Shown: positions 34,776 to 43,512, counted from the first letter of the stretch. The stretch is 64,000 nucleotides of DNA from Sansalvadorimonas sp965243775 (GCA_965243775.1 CBDEWF010000135.1:61896-125895); one strand, 5' to 3'. Translations and numbers: made by a program. The notes: generated from the sequence alone by a model not told the origin.

Positions 34776-35795
34776 ATGAAAAGAATAATTATTTGTGCCG
34801 ATGGAACGTGGAACCGGCCGGAACAGGAGCAGGATGACTATCCCACCAACGTTTTAAAGTTCGCGCGGGGAGTCGCCTCAAAAGATAAAAAAGGTATTAA
34901 CCAGATTGTCTTTTATGACTGGGGAATTGGCTCATACCACGACAACATGATGGGAGGTGGTCTTGGCCATGGACTGGAAAAGAATGTTATGGATGGTTAT
35001 CGCTTCCTTGTTCATAACTATGCACCAGGAGATGAGATTTATCTGTTTGGCTTCAGCCGGGGAGCTTATACCATTCGAAGTCTCTGCGGACTGATTAATA
35101 ACTGCAGCATTCTTAAAAGCTCTGAAGGAAGACGTATTGAAGAAGCCTTTGCCTTTTACAAAGTTAAGGCTCACAAACCGTCAAGCCCCAAAGCCAGAGC
35201 CTGGCGGGAAAAGTATGCAGTTCAGCAGCAGACTAAAATCAAGTTTGTCGGTGTATGGGACACCGTTGGTGCCATGGGCCTGCCGTTTACAGTGTTTGGC
35301 CTGATAAAGGACAAACACCTGTTCTATGACCACAAGCTGGGCAGCAATATTGAAACGGCTCGGCATGCACTCTCTCTAGATGAACTGCGCAACGATTTTG
35401 AACCAACTATCTGGCAGCCGCGTCCTGGAGTGGATCTGAAACAGGTCTGGTTTGCTGGTGTCCACTCAGATGTTGGGGGAAGTTATCAACCGGATCCTGA
35501 CGGTACAGTGTTAGCGGATATTCCCATGGCGTGGATGATGAATGAAGCTAAACAGAGTGGACTGGAGTTTGATAAGTCATTGGCAAGGGGCAAAACCAAT
35601 CCCCATGCTTCTCAGCATAATGAGTACAAAGGGAAGTTTAAACTGCTTGGGAAGTATCAGCGGGTGATTCCCCCTCAGGATGAAATACCCACCTGGGTGC
35701 ATAAGAGTGTGCAGGCCCGATATAAGAAAGGCTATACAAGTAAGACCATAGAAGCTTATGTTGCAGAACATGGCGAATGGCCTCCGGTGTGTTGA
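34776..35795 (+). CDS. DUF2235 alpha/beta hydrolase
   Basis: A 339-residue protein of the DUF2235 group, which includes the Tle1 family of type VI secreted phospholipases. The start MKRIIICADGTWN is the family hallmark. The nucleophile is Ser94 in GFSRGAYTIR, and the acid/His region is WFAGVHSDVGGSY. No signal peptide or VgrG/PAAR partner is nearby, so a cytoplasmic hydrolase is as likely as an effector. Single gene with GTG-free ATG start and good ribosome site (GGCAGGGC). Confidence 0.85.
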   Translation: MKRIIICADGTWNRPEQEQDDYPTNVLKFARGVASKDKKGINQIVFYDWGIGSYHDNMMGGGLGHGLEKNVMDGYRFLVHNYAPGDEIYLFGFSRGAYTIRSLCGLINNCSILKSSEGRRIEEAFAFYKVKAHKPSSPKARAWREKYAVQQQTKIKFVGVWDTVGAMGLPFTVFGLIKDKHLFYDHKLGSNIETARHALSLDELRNDFEPTIWQPRPGVDLKQVWFAGVHSDVGGSYQPDPDGTVLADIPMAWMMNEAKQSGLEFDKSLARGKTNPHASQHNEYKGKFKLLGKYQRVIPPQDEIPTWVHKSVQARYKKGYTSKTIEAYVAEHGEWPPVC

Positions 35796-35824
35796 ACCCA
35801 TTTTAACCATAGGGTGAAAGAAGT

Positions 35825-36178
35825 ATGAGTGTTCACGAAAAAATCGATTATGTTGAGTTCGCCTCAAAGGATTTAAAAGCGACCAAAGCATTTTTTGAAA
35901 AAACCTTTGGCTGGTCTTTCAAAGACTTTGGTGATGAATACTGTGATTTTACCGGCCAGGGAATTAACGGCGGTTTTTTTCAGGCTGATATGGCTTCGGT
36001 ACAGGCCAGGGGAGGAGCACTGATTGTTTTCTATAGCGAAAACCTGGAGGAAACCAGGCACAAAATAGAAAACGCTGGTGGAAAGGTCGTCAGGGAAACT
36101 TTTGATTTTCCGGGTGGGAGCCGTTTCCACTTTACCGAACCCTGTGGTAACGAGTTTGCAGTATGGTCTGATAAATAG
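35825..36178 (+). CDS. VOC-superfamily (glyoxalase-like) protein
   Basis: A 117-residue single-domain protein of the vicinal oxygen chelate superfamily. IDYVEFASKDLKATKAFFEKTFGWSF is the typical first beta-alpha-beta unit and FTEPCGNEFAVW the typical end with a metal-ligand Glu. It could bind a metal and act on a small metabolite or in resistance; the reaction is not known. It lies 29 bp after the DUF2235 gene, so cotranscription is likely. Confidence 0.85.
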   Translation: MSVHEKIDYVEFASKDLKATKAFFEKTFGWSFKDFGDEYCDFTGQGINGGFFQADMASVQARGGALIVFYSENLEETRHKIENAGGKVVRETFDFPGGSRFHFTEPCGNEFAVWSDK

Positions 36179-36204
36179 CCTGCCGAAAGCGAAGCTCTTG
36201 ATAG

Positions 36205-36241
36205 TTCTGGCTTGTGTCTGTTAAAGCAGCACAAGCCAGAA
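36205..36241 (+). terminator. Hairpin terminator after the VOC gene
   Basis: TTCTGGCTTGTG pairs exactly with CACAAGCCAGAA around a 13-base loop, followed by GTTATTTATAT. It closes the DUF2235-VOC unit. Confidence 0.65.
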
Positions 36242-36349
36242 GTTATTTATATCTGGAATAATCCATTTTCGGTGTGTGCAGTATTTCTTGTGGACGTGAT
36301 CTGTTTCAATGTTAAAAGTGAGTCTGATAATAACAATAAGGATGACCAC

Positions 36350-36583
36350 GTGCTCAGAATGAAAAGTTCATGCGAGAAGTGCAAAACCAGTTTGGGACAA
36401 AAAGATACAGCTTATATCTGTTCATTTGAATGCACTTTCTGCCAGGCCTGCTCCGATGACGTGCTGGCGGTGTGTCCTAATTGTTCAGGAGAGCTGGTGC
36501 GCCGTCCCAGAAGAACGACCACTCCTATAAATGCCGCGATTTCACAGATAAAGAAAAAACTGTTCCCTGTCAGTAGTGATTGA
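36350..36583 (+). CDS. DUF1272 zinc-binding small protein
   Basis: A 77-residue cysteine-rich protein. I choose GTG at 36350 because AAGGA lies seven bases upstream and the DUF1272 family starts here; the frame is open 46 codons further up. Cys pairs are CEKCKTSL, ICSFECTFCQACSDD and VCPNCSGELVRRP, forming a small treble-clef-like zinc fold. Function of the family is unknown. The Arg-rich tail (RRPRRTT) is typical. Confidence 0.82.
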   Translation: MLRMKSSCEKCKTSLGQKDTAYICSFECTFCQACSDDVLAVCPNCSGELVRRPRRTTTPINAAISQIKKKLFPVSSD

Positions 36584-36618
36584 GAACGACGCTGAAAATT
36601 TGTATAGGAAAGTAAGGA

Positions 36619-37242
36619 ATGCTGGACAGCAGAGGTTTTGATTTATGGTCCGGAAATTATGATCAGGATATTCTGGTTATGCAGGAGCAGGGATATCCAT
36701 TTGAAGGTTACTACAACACCCTGGGCACCATTCAGCAGGAGGTGAGAAATTATGGAAGCAGATCCGTTCTTGATATTGGCATTGGAACAGGGTTGCTGAC
36801 TCAGGAGTTATACCGTGCTGGCCTGTCTATTACCGGCCTCGACTTTTCCAGTGAGATGATTGCGCTTGCAAGGGAAAAGATGCCGGGAGCCAGTTTTGTA
36901 CAGGCTGATTTTTCAGAAGGTCTGCCAGAGGAAATTACCGGCAGGCAGTTTGACTGTGTTGTCTCTTCCTACGCCATTCACCATCTGACTGATAAGGAAA
37001 AAATTCCTTTTCTGCAAAAGTTAACCAGACTGGTGACCGAAGGGGGAGTCATTTTAATCGGCGACGTGGCTTTCTTATCCAGAATCCAGCTTGATCAGGT
37101 AAAACAGGTCGCTGAAGGCTGGGATCATGATGAGTTCTATATGGCGGCGGAAGAGATTATAGCGGGGCTTGAGAAAGCCGGTGTACAGCCAGAGTTTATC
37201 CCGACATCAAGTTGCAGTGGAATTCTGAAAATCATCTGCTGA
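36619..37242 (+). CDS. Class I SAM-dependent methyltransferase
   Basis: A 207-residue methyltransferase. The SAM-binding motif is SVLDIGIGTGLLTQELYRAG, the acidic strand end is ITGLDFSSEM, and CVVSSYAIHHLTDKEK is motif IV. The start FDLWSGNYDQDILVMQEQGYPF is typical of YrrT/YdaC-like cytosolic enzymes. The substrate is unknown. It is a single gene, with an AGGAAAG ribosome site. Confidence 0.85.
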   Translation: MLDSRGFDLWSGNYDQDILVMQEQGYPFEGYYNTLGTIQQEVRNYGSRSVLDIGIGTGLLTQELYRAGLSITGLDFSSEMIALAREKMPGASFVQADFSEGLPEEITGRQFDCVVSSYAIHHLTDKEKIPFLQKLTRLVTEGGVILIGDVAFLSRIQLDQVKQVAEGWDHDEFYMAAEEIIAGLEKAGVQPEFIPTSSCSGILKIIC

Positions 37243-37403
37243 GATAACAACTTGATTGACCGCAATAAATGAGAAAAGTACGCAAAAACTTAACAAAAGT
37301 TTAATTTATAATATTTTCACTTTTTTTGACTTGAGGCCGGGATTTTTATCCTGATCATTTCTAAAGTGCTGTTGTTATTAAAATTAATGGACTGAGGTTT
37401 ACC

Positions 37404-37694
37404 ATGACTGAGTTAGTTCAGGAAACAGATACAGCAGCACTGGATCTTGGAGTAGTCATTGATAACAGTGAAACAGCTATTGAATACCGCTCCTGTTTTT
37501 CTGACAGGGATGAAGCAGAAGCCCGTCTGGAGTCCTGTACAGCCAAGGTGCGGGAAATAGAAACTGAACCCTGCAAAATTACCGCCCAGTTCACTGATGT
37601 TGATAAAGGTGTTGAGCTGCGTGCCCGCTATGAATTCTGTTGTGCTGCTGAGAAGTTGATTTTTGAAATGCGCTGCCAGTCCTGCTGCGTTTGA
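37404..37694 (+). CDS. DUF406 family protein (YfcZ/YiiS-like)
   Basis: A 96-residue small cytosolic protein. CFSDRDEAEARLESCTAKVREIE and VELRARYEFCCAAEKLIFEMR match the YfcZ/YiiS family. It has five Cys residues, three of them near the end. Function is unknown. The upstream 160 bases are very AT-rich and hold a likely promoter; it has its own ATG with GGTTTACC just upstream. Confidence 0.8.
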   Translation: MTELVQETDTAALDLGVVIDNSETAIEYRSCFSDRDEAEARLESCTAKVREIETEPCKITAQFTDVDKGVELRARYEFCCAAEKLIFEMRCQSCCV

Positions 37695-37824
37695 TTAATG
37701 ACCATAGCTGGCTTATACCTGTTTGCGCTTACGGCTGTTGGGCACAAAGTTTATAGTGAAGTGCAAGTGAATGTCATAAACTCTGCAGCTCCTGCTTTTT
37801 GGCCCTGATAGAAGGAGTGAGCCA

Positions 37825-38124
37825 GTGCTTTATGCAGTTATGACTGAAGATGTAGAAAACTCCCTGCCTCTGCGCAAAACTGCCCGGGAAGGGCATCTGG
37901 GACGCCTCCAGGAGTTGAAAGCCCTGGGACGGCTGATTATGGCAGGCCCATTTCCGGCCATCGACAGCAATGATCCAGGAGAAGCCGGGTTTACCGGAAG
38001 CCTGATAGTGGCTGAGTTTGACAGCCTGGAACAGGCTCAGGCCTGGGCTGACAGTGACCCTTATGTCACTGCTGGTGTTATTGCCCGGGCCATAGTCAAG
38101 CCTTTTAAAAAGGTTCTACCTTAA
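37825..38124 (+). CDS. YciI family protein
   Basis: A 99-residue ferredoxin-like fold protein starting at GTG 37825 after GAAGGAGTGAGCC. LYAVMTEDVENSLPLRKTAREGHLGRL contains the conserved His of YciI, and GRLIMAGPFPA and DPYVTAGVIARAIVKPF complete the family pattern. YciI-like proteins are possible small-molecule enzymes without a set reaction. Single gene. Confidence 0.88.
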   Translation: MLYAVMTEDVENSLPLRKTAREGHLGRLQELKALGRLIMAGPFPAIDSNDPGEAGFTGSLIVAEFDSLEQAQAWADSDPYVTAGVIARAIVKPFKKVLP

Positions 38125-38224
38125 AGATTCTTCGATATGTAAGGCTGAGGTGGGCGTTATTACCTGAATCCAATTTCCTCAGCCATTGGTCTTTAACCAG
38201 ACCCTCTAACTAAAGCATTGATGC

Positions 38225-38779
38225 TCAGTTAATATTGGCAATAAGAGTCCTGCTGGTTTGCAGGTCCCGGGCCAGCATCTGCGAAAGCAGCTCACAGAGC
38301 AGAGAGTCGTAGTGTAAACAGTTACTCAGATCCTGAAGGCTGGTATGGTACTTATCCTTTGCCAGTTCCTGGTTGGCTTCAGCTTTTTTGAAGGTTGCTT
38401 CAATTTCTGCCCTCCTGTCACGATCCAGAGCCATAAATATTTGCTGCAGACCTTCATTTATCCCGCTCGATGATTTAAAACCTGTTCCCGCAGCTTTGCC
38501 CAGGCGTGACATGCCACTTGCAACCTGCTGGTGGTTGCCTGCGACTCTATGCTGCAAAATACTGGCTACTTCCCTGCCCATAGTGGGCAGTCCGGTCAGG
38601 GCAGGCAAAGCAGAAAGGTAAGGGGTAACAGACCAGCGGCTCCACAGCCCCCCGGTTTCATGATAACCAGATCTTATCCGGTACTGTTCCAGATGTGCCT
38701 GCCAGGCATCCCAGGCATCATGAATTCTCTCTGGAGAGAAGGCATGGTAATTACGGTTGTCTGTAATGGCTGAAATCAT
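38225..38779 (-). CDS. Unknown 184-residue helical protein
   Basis: I do not recognise this protein. It has no signal peptide or membrane segment that I can define. A Gly/Ser-rich centre is followed by a charged, helical end (about residues 110-184). It lies between the YciI gene and the divergent dipeptidase gene. The frame and codon use look genuine, but the function is open. Confidence 0.55.
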   Translation of the reverse strand: MISAITDNRNYHAFSPERIHDAWDAWQAHLEQYRIRSGYHETGGLWSRWSVTPYLSALPALTGLPTMGREVASILQHRVAGNHQQVASGMSRLGKAAGTGFKSSSGINEGLQQIFMALDRDRRAEIEATFKKAEANQELAKDKYHTSLQDLSNCLHYDSLLCELLSQMLARDLQTSRTLIANIN

Positions 38780-38931
38780 CTTTTTCCCTGATAGCTCACA
38801 CTGGTTCAGGGTATTAGAGTTCTTGACTGTGAAGTTGTCCGCTGGCTGTTAGGGCTTGTAACTGGTTTGTTAGCTATTTCCTGTCGGGCGATATTCTGTT
38901 TTAGAATGAACGTACAAGATACAAAAAAGAA

Positions 38932-40110
38932 ATGGATATCATGAAAAAGGCGTTTGGTTCCGGTGGCCTGTTAATCTTCATCCTGGTGCTGTTATCTCTC
39001 TGGCTGATTCCTTCTTATGTTGAACAGAGCAGGAATCAGGTAGAAGACCATGAGCCTTATGCTGTTTCAGACCAGGCTGCAGCTCTTCACGACTCACTTC
39101 TTGTGGCAGATCTTCATGCTGACAGTCTGCTATGGAGCCGTGATCTGAAAAAACGCTCTACTCACGGACATGCTGATATCCCAAGGTTGCAGGAAGGAAA
39201 TGTTGCGATCCAGGTTTTTCCTGCCGTGACCAAGTCGCCTCAGGGGCAGAACCTCGAAAGCAATACCAGTGATGAGGCGGACAATATTACTCTTCTGGCC
39301 ATGATTCAGCTATGGCCGGTTGGTACCTGGAGCAGCCTGCTGGAGCGTGCCCTGTATCAGTCTGAAAAGCTCCACGATCTTGAAGAGAGAACTCCTGAAT
39401 CCCTGAAGGTTGTCCGTACCCGGAGTGATCTGAAAAGTGTTTTGGTGGAGCGTCAGCGGGGAGAAAAGCAGATTGCCTCTCTGCTTGCTCTTGAAGGCGC
39501 ACACCCTCTTGAAGGTCGGCTGGGGAATATCAAAAAGTTATACGATGCCGGCTATCGTATGATGGGTCTGCAACACTTCTTTGATAATGAGCTTGGCGGT
39601 TCCCTGCATGGTGTTGATAAGAGCGGATTGACAAGTTTTGGCCGGGCAGCCGTTACCATTATGGATAATCTGGGAATTATTATTGATGTGGCCCATTCTT
39701 CTGAACAGGTTGTACAGGAAACATTGGAAGTTACCAAGCGTCCAGTGATCCTTTCCCATACAGGAATGCGTGGGCTGTGTGATACCCCGAGAAATATTTC
39801 CGATGAGATGATGCGCGCTATTGCCGAAAGAGGAGGCTTGATCGGTATCGGTTACTGGGCCGAAGCCAGTTGTGATACCACCCCGGCTGGTGTGGCCAAA
39901 ATGATCAGCTATGCCATAGATGTGGTCGGGGTGGATCACGTGGCTCTGGGTTCAGATTTTGATGGTTCAGTGACCACAGGATTTGATGCCTCGGAGCTGG
40001 CAGCCCTTACCCAAGCCCTTATGTTTGAAGGATTGAAAGAGCCAGTCATCAGGAAAGTCATGGGGGAGAATGTCCGGGACTTTTTACTGAAGTGGCTGCC
40101 AGAGAGTTAG
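38932..40110 (+). CDS. Membrane dipeptidase, peptidase family M19
   Basis: A 392-residue zinc dipeptidase, anchored by an N-terminal hydrophobic segment (LLIFILVLLSLWLIPSYV), so probably periplasmic. M19 enzymes cleave dipeptides, including D-amino-acid forms. Metal motif DLHADSLLW, LALEGAHPLEG (bridging Glu), IIIDVAHSS, VILSHTGMRGLCDTPRNISD and VALGSDFDGSV are all in place. Length is normal. The second ATG at 38941 is an equal alternative start. Confidence 0.9.
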   Translation: MDIMKKAFGSGGLLIFILVLLSLWLIPSYVEQSRNQVEDHEPYAVSDQAAALHDSLLVADLHADSLLWSRDLKKRSTHGHADIPRLQEGNVAIQVFPAVTKSPQGQNLESNTSDEADNITLLAMIQLWPVGTWSSLLERALYQSEKLHDLEERTPESLKVVRTRSDLKSVLVERQRGEKQIASLLALEGAHPLEGRLGNIKKLYDAGYRMMGLQHFFDNELGGSLHGVDKSGLTSFGRAAVTIMDNLGIIIDVAHSSEQVVQETLEVTKRPVILSHTGMRGLCDTPRNISDEMMRAIAERGGLIGIGYWAEASCDTTPAGVAKMISYAIDVVGVDHVALGSDFDGSVTTGFDASELAALTQALMFEGLKEPVIRKVMGENVRDFLLKWLPES

Positions 40111-40125
40111 ATAGTTGTAGATCGG

Positions 40126-40401
40126 GTGTGCATTTCTGAAATAATCCAGATAGAAAACTCCAAGATTGCAGCTGAAGCAGCTAACGAGAAAAACAATCTG
40201 CTTCGGATACATCATTGTTGTCTGGAATGTCTCCATACCAACTTTACAAATCGAACCGTCAAAACGCTAAATTGCTCACAGTGCAATTCGGTAGTTTCGG
40301 CCAGAGATAGACGAGAGATCTTCTTGTCTTTGCAACTATTGATTCCAACACTGAATTATGATGATTTTCTTACAACAATACTGTGGACACTTTTTCTTTA
40401 G
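40126..40401 (+). CDS. Small Cys-pair ORF interrupted by MITE-like element
   Basis: A 91-codon frame with GTG start, ending inside the repeat element at 40376. The native part (to residue about 83) has two Cys pairs (CLEC and CSQC, about 24 residues apart), like a small zinc ribbon. The last codons (ILWTLFL) come from the element. The truncated gene may once have been the front part of the ankyrin gene that follows, but simple removal of the element leaves the two frames out of register. Confidence 0.4.
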   Translation: MCISEIIQIENSKIAAEAANEKNNLLRIHHCCLECLHTNFTNRTVKTLNCSQCNSVVSARDRREIFLSLQLLIPTLNYDDFLTTILWTLFL

Positions 40402-40538
40402 TACTACCATGGATTACGGCGTACAGGATACTTTTTAATAGGTCTGGGAAAACCCAGACTTGCCATTAAATCCTAGCCCTTGTGGCACAAGCCTTGGTGC
40501 ATCAGTGTCGAGTTCTCAGAAAACTGTCCACAGTATTG
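40376..40538. mobile_element. 163-bp MITE-like element with 6-bp target duplication
   Basis: Ends CAATACTGTGGACA (40376) and TGTCCACAGTATTG (40538) are exact complements over 14 bases, with similarity extending about seven more. The direct repeat TTACAA flanks both sides (40370-40375 and 40539-40544). There is no transposase inside. This is the form of a non-autonomous inverted-repeat element. Confidence 0.75.
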
Positions 40539-41282
40539 TTACAACAGAGGAAAAAACAGGTAAGTGGACCTGTCAGCCACCTGAGTTCTCTGCCAGGCGG
40601 AGAGAAAGATCCCCAAATTGATCACCATGTAACAACATGGAAGGGGTGTACGCAACTGCATCAGGCCATGTCAAGGGGGATCTCTTTAAAGGAATTCAGG
40701 GGCTCTTACTTTGAAGAATTACTGAAATATGTTGGTCCCAATAAGCCTAATGATGGAGGCCTGACTCCGTGGGTACTTTTTATAAGAAATAGAGACTATT
40801 ACTACGACACTACTATCTCTTATAAAGCTCGTCCTGAGTATTCCAAAGTTGTAGCCAGACTTCTCGCAGCAAACGCTGACCCACATGCCTGCGATCCAGA
40901 AGGTACTCCCGTTCTCCATATGGCAGTTCGTTATGGTGATGAAGAGGTTATAAGGAAGATCCTTGATTACGGAGCGTCTCCTGACCGTAGAGATGCCGAG
41001 GGTCGAACCGCTTTTGATCTTGCACCTACTCCTGCTGTGGCCAAGCTGCTAGCGCAATACACCAGAGATGTATCCTGTTTGAATGATGGAAATACACTCA
41101 ATCCCTGTGTGAGAAATCTGCTGGAAGGCAGTGTGGCCATGGCACAATTCTGGGCCAGTGTCGTGCCAGGAATGGAAATTCCTGCCACACAAACAAACCT
41201 GTTATACCAGATTATAAAATCCCACAGTGCCAGGGAAGCTGCCACTCGGGAACGGGTCACATTTATAACGGCTATTCCGTAA
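40482..41282 (+). CDS. Ankyrin-repeat protein, start uncertain
   Basis: A 266-codon frame whose first about 20 codons lie in the MITE-like element, so the native start is lost or lies further in (ATG 40668, MSRGISLKEF). Ankyrin units appear at TQLHQAMSRGIS, then VVARLLAANADPHACDPEGTPVLHMAVRYGDEEVI, then RKILDYGASPDRRDAEGRTAFDLA. The C-terminal 100 residues have no known fold. Bacterial ankyrin proteins often act on host proteins. No signal peptide is left. Considered a possibly damaged effector-type gene. Confidence 0.65.
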   Translation: MAQALVHQCRVLRKLSTVLLQQRKKQVSGPVSHLSSLPGGEKDPQIDHHVTTWKGCTQLHQAMSRGISLKEFRGSYFEELLKYVGPNKPNDGGLTPWVLFIRNRDYYYDTTISYKARPEYSKVVARLLAANADPHACDPEGTPVLHMAVRYGDEEVIRKILDYGASPDRRDAEGRTAFDLAPTPAVAKLLAQYTRDVSCLNDGNTLNPCVRNLLEGSVAMAQFWASVVPGMEIPATQTNLLYQIIKSHSAREAATRERVTFITAIP

Positions 41283-41300
41283 GCGGTAATTAATTATTGA

Positions 41301-41905
41301 TAAACCCCCGGCTATGCCGGGGGGACTCGCACAGGTTCTACCTTTACAGCGGTACCTACCTTGATGTTTCCGCCAAGAAACATTGAGGTGTACCTATGCC
41401 AGACTACAAGAGTCTGAGTCATACTCGTTGGGATTGTAAGTATCATATTGTCTTTATCCCGAAGAAAAGGAAGAAGGTGATTTATGGAAACTTGAGGAAA
41501 TTTCTTGGAGAGATATTTCACGAGTTAGCCAAAAGGAAGGACTGTAAAATCCTGGAAGGACACTTGATGCGAGATCATGTCCATATTTGTATCAGTATCC
41601 CACCAAAGTATTCGGTATCTAATGTTGTGGGTTACATCAAAGGAAAAGCTGCGATTCACATTGCCAAGAATTTCAAAGGAAGACAAAGGAATTTTACAGG
41701 GGAGCACTTCTGGGCAAGAGGATATTTTGTTTCTACGGTCGGGCTTGATGAAGATGTAGTGAGAGCATACATCCGAGATCAAGAGAAAGTAGAAGAGCAT
41801 CGTGAGCAGATGAAGCTGGACTGGTAATCGCGCCCATGGGCGCAACAATAGCCCTTTGAGGGCGTCCCCTAAATAAGCCTCCGGCTCTGCCGGAGGTCAT
41901 TTAAC
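41301..41905 (+). mobile_element. IS200/IS605-family element (tnpA only)
   Basis: The element has a single Y1 transposase gene bounded by subterminal hairpins, as in IS200. The left hairpin is CCCCCGGC-TAT-GCCGGGGG near 41305-41323, the right one CCTCCGGC-TCT-GCCGGAGG at 41878-41896. Exact ends cannot be set because these elements have no inverted repeats or target duplication. Confidence 0.85.
41396..41827 (+). CDS. tnpA: IS200/IS605 transposase TnpA (Y1 HUH)
   Basis: A 143-residue single-strand transposase. TRWDCKYHIVFIPKKRKKVIYG is the family start. The HUH pair is in RDHVHICISIPP, and the catalytic tyrosine is probably in GYFVSTVG or RAYIRDQE near the end. Length is normal (about 140-150). 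No TnpB is present. Ribosome site GAGGTG lies upstream of the ATG. Confidence 0.93.
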   Translation: MPDYKSLSHTRWDCKYHIVFIPKKRKKVIYGNLRKFLGEIFHELAKRKDCKILEGHLMRDHVHICISIPPKYSVSNVVGYIKGKAAIHIAKNFKGRQRNFTGEHFWARGYFVSTVGLDEDVVRAYIRDQEKVEEHREQMKLDW

Positions 41906-42152
41906 TTCTACCCATCTGGTTGCTTTGCTGGATCAGGTGTAATCCTGATGCAATCCCTCTTTGGTGAATGTTGATACTCTTAGCATTTAACCAATAAGTC
42001 AGAGATGCTGACTATACCAGCAACCATTGTGCTTAAGTGGACTCTGATATGAACCTCAGACGGTACTTCCAAGTACCGCTATGTCCACAAAAATATTTGA
42101 CACTCTTCGTATATTAATATTTGTTATAGCTGAAAAGAGAAATTGTGATCAC
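41906..42152. other. Non-coding stretch between IS200 and ISL3 copy 3
   Basis: About 250 bases without a credible gene. One short repeat (GGTACTTCCAAGTACC near 42062) is a local palindrome. I see no family match; it may be the decayed 5' or 3' flank of accessory genes. Confidence 0.3.
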
Positions 42153-42160
42153 CTTTTTAT

Positions 42161-43486
42161 GGGGCTTTCTCAGGTTGGCAGATCATATCTGAGCCTCCTG
42201 CCGGATTTTCAGATACAGATATTCAAGGTCGTTATAGCCACAAGCCTTGTAGACAATACGTTTGATCACACCGTTAAAGGCCTCAATTTTTGCACTGGTT
42301 ATTCGGTGCTGACAGTATGACAGGAGTCCTTCTCTGGCCCGATCCAACCCTTTGGCAAACCGCCTGAGTTCGCCAATGCCTGTTTCTGTGGCCAGCTCGA
42401 TCCACCTGTCGAGAAACTTACTGGCACAACCTTTGTAAGTGTACGTCCAGAGCTGCTTGAGCATATCCTTCAGGGTGTAGGCTTGGTACAGGTCTTCGTT
42501 CATAGCCAACAGTTCTTTCAGACAGCTTTCTCCCTTGGGGGTGAGGTTCTCAGGGTTCCTGAACAAATTGAAGCGCTGCCCCTTGATGAAAGGCTTATCA
42601 TCAACTTCAGCCTGCCTCCATTCCCGACGACGGATTTTATCTATGACATCGTTGTAATTGGCAATAATGTGAAACTTGTCGTAAACGATATCGGCGTCAG
42701 GAAGGTGCTCCCTGACCGACGCTTTGTAGCTACCACCACGGTCTATACCCACACATTCAATGCGAGACTTTTGTTCCGGAGTTAAGCGGCTGAGGAATTG
42801 GTCCAGGGTGGCTTTTCGCTTGCCTTCACCAAGGAACAGGGTTTCGCCCGTATCAGCATTCAGAACAACAGTCAGGTAATGGTGTCCTTTACCAATGGAT
42901 TTCTCATCAATCAACAGGGCTCGTATGTTATCCAGGTCAGGGGCTGGCAGAGTTTTCATCAATATCTCTTTATCCCAGCGCCTGGCCGTATGATGCGAGA
43001 TAGAGATGAATTCAGGAATCTTGTTGCAGGGCATATAGCGGCAGAGATGACTGACATGTTGCTTCAGCCGTTCAGTAGCCTGCGCTTTGGGAGCCAACCC
43101 GGGAGGCGTGACTGTTTCAATGTGCCCACAGTGGGAACACCGTCCCTGGTAAACAGTGAAGCATAATTGCACATCCAGAGTACCCAGCGGCAAGTCCAGC
43201 ACGGTACGCTCATTCTCACGGATTTTACCCATTGGGTTCTGACACTGACTGCATCTGAACTGCTGTATGCGACCATCCCTGCGCAGGGAAACTGTAGCCA
43301 CAGATTCATCCCAATTAATATCAATGTGGTCGATTACCCAGCCGGGAAATGAGAACATAGGACGCAGTGAGGGCGTTGTAGACATGCCTGATCCTTCAGA
43401 AATGTTGATCCGTTCAAATCAACCTTTGCCTGAAGGCTATTTCTGTTTCAACCCCTCACTTTCATCTGCCAACCTGAGAAAGCCCC
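42161..43486 (-). mobile_element. ISL3-family element copy 3, complete with 8-bp target duplication
   Basis: The ends are GGGGCTTTCTCAGGTTGGCA (42161) and its complement ending at 43486. The direct repeat CTTTTTAT flanks it on both sides (42153-42160 and 43487-43494), as expected for ISL3. It inserted 18 bp from the stop codon of the zinc-finger-repeat gene. Complete and recent, and identical in protein to copy 2. Confidence 0.95.
42183..43385 (-). CDS. ISL3-family transposase
   Basis: A 400-residue intact transposase. Zinc pairs CSQCQ and CSHCGHIE, DDE residues in LLIDEKSIGKGHH, GIDRGGSYKASV and EAFNGVIKRIVYKACGY. It agrees with the copy 2 protein over the shared length and differs from copy 1 at about 20 positions. 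The start is set by homology with copy 1. Confidence 0.93.
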   Translation of the reverse strand: MSTTPSLRPMFSFPGWVIDHIDINWDESVATVSLRRDGRIQQFRCSQCQNPMGKIRENERTVLDLPLGTLDVQLCFTVYQGRCSHCGHIETVTPPGLAPKAQATERLKQHVSHLCRYMPCNKIPEFISISHHTARRWDKEILMKTLPAPDLDNIRALLIDEKSIGKGHHYLTVVLNADTGETLFLGEGKRKATLDQFLSRLTPEQKSRIECVGIDRGGSYKASVREHLPDADIVYDKFHIIANYNDVIDKIRRREWRQAEVDDKPFIKGQRFNLFRNPENLTPKGESCLKELLAMNEDLYQAYTLKDMLKQLWTYTYKGCASKFLDRWIELATETGIGELRRFAKGLDRAREGLLSYCQHRITSAKIEAFNGVIKRIVYKACGYNDLEYLYLKIRQEAQI

Positions 43487-43512
43487 CTTTTTATAGGAAT
43501 AGATACAGCCTT

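Noticed and set aside
38805..38820. Shared short sequence TCAGGGTATTAGAGT here and near 57070
   Set aside because: A 15-base match without further similarity; not enough to call an IS end or repeat.
40126..41282. One ankyrin gene simply split by the MITE-like element
   Set aside because: Removing the 163-bp element and one target copy (169 bp) leaves the two frames out of register, so a simple split is not supported.
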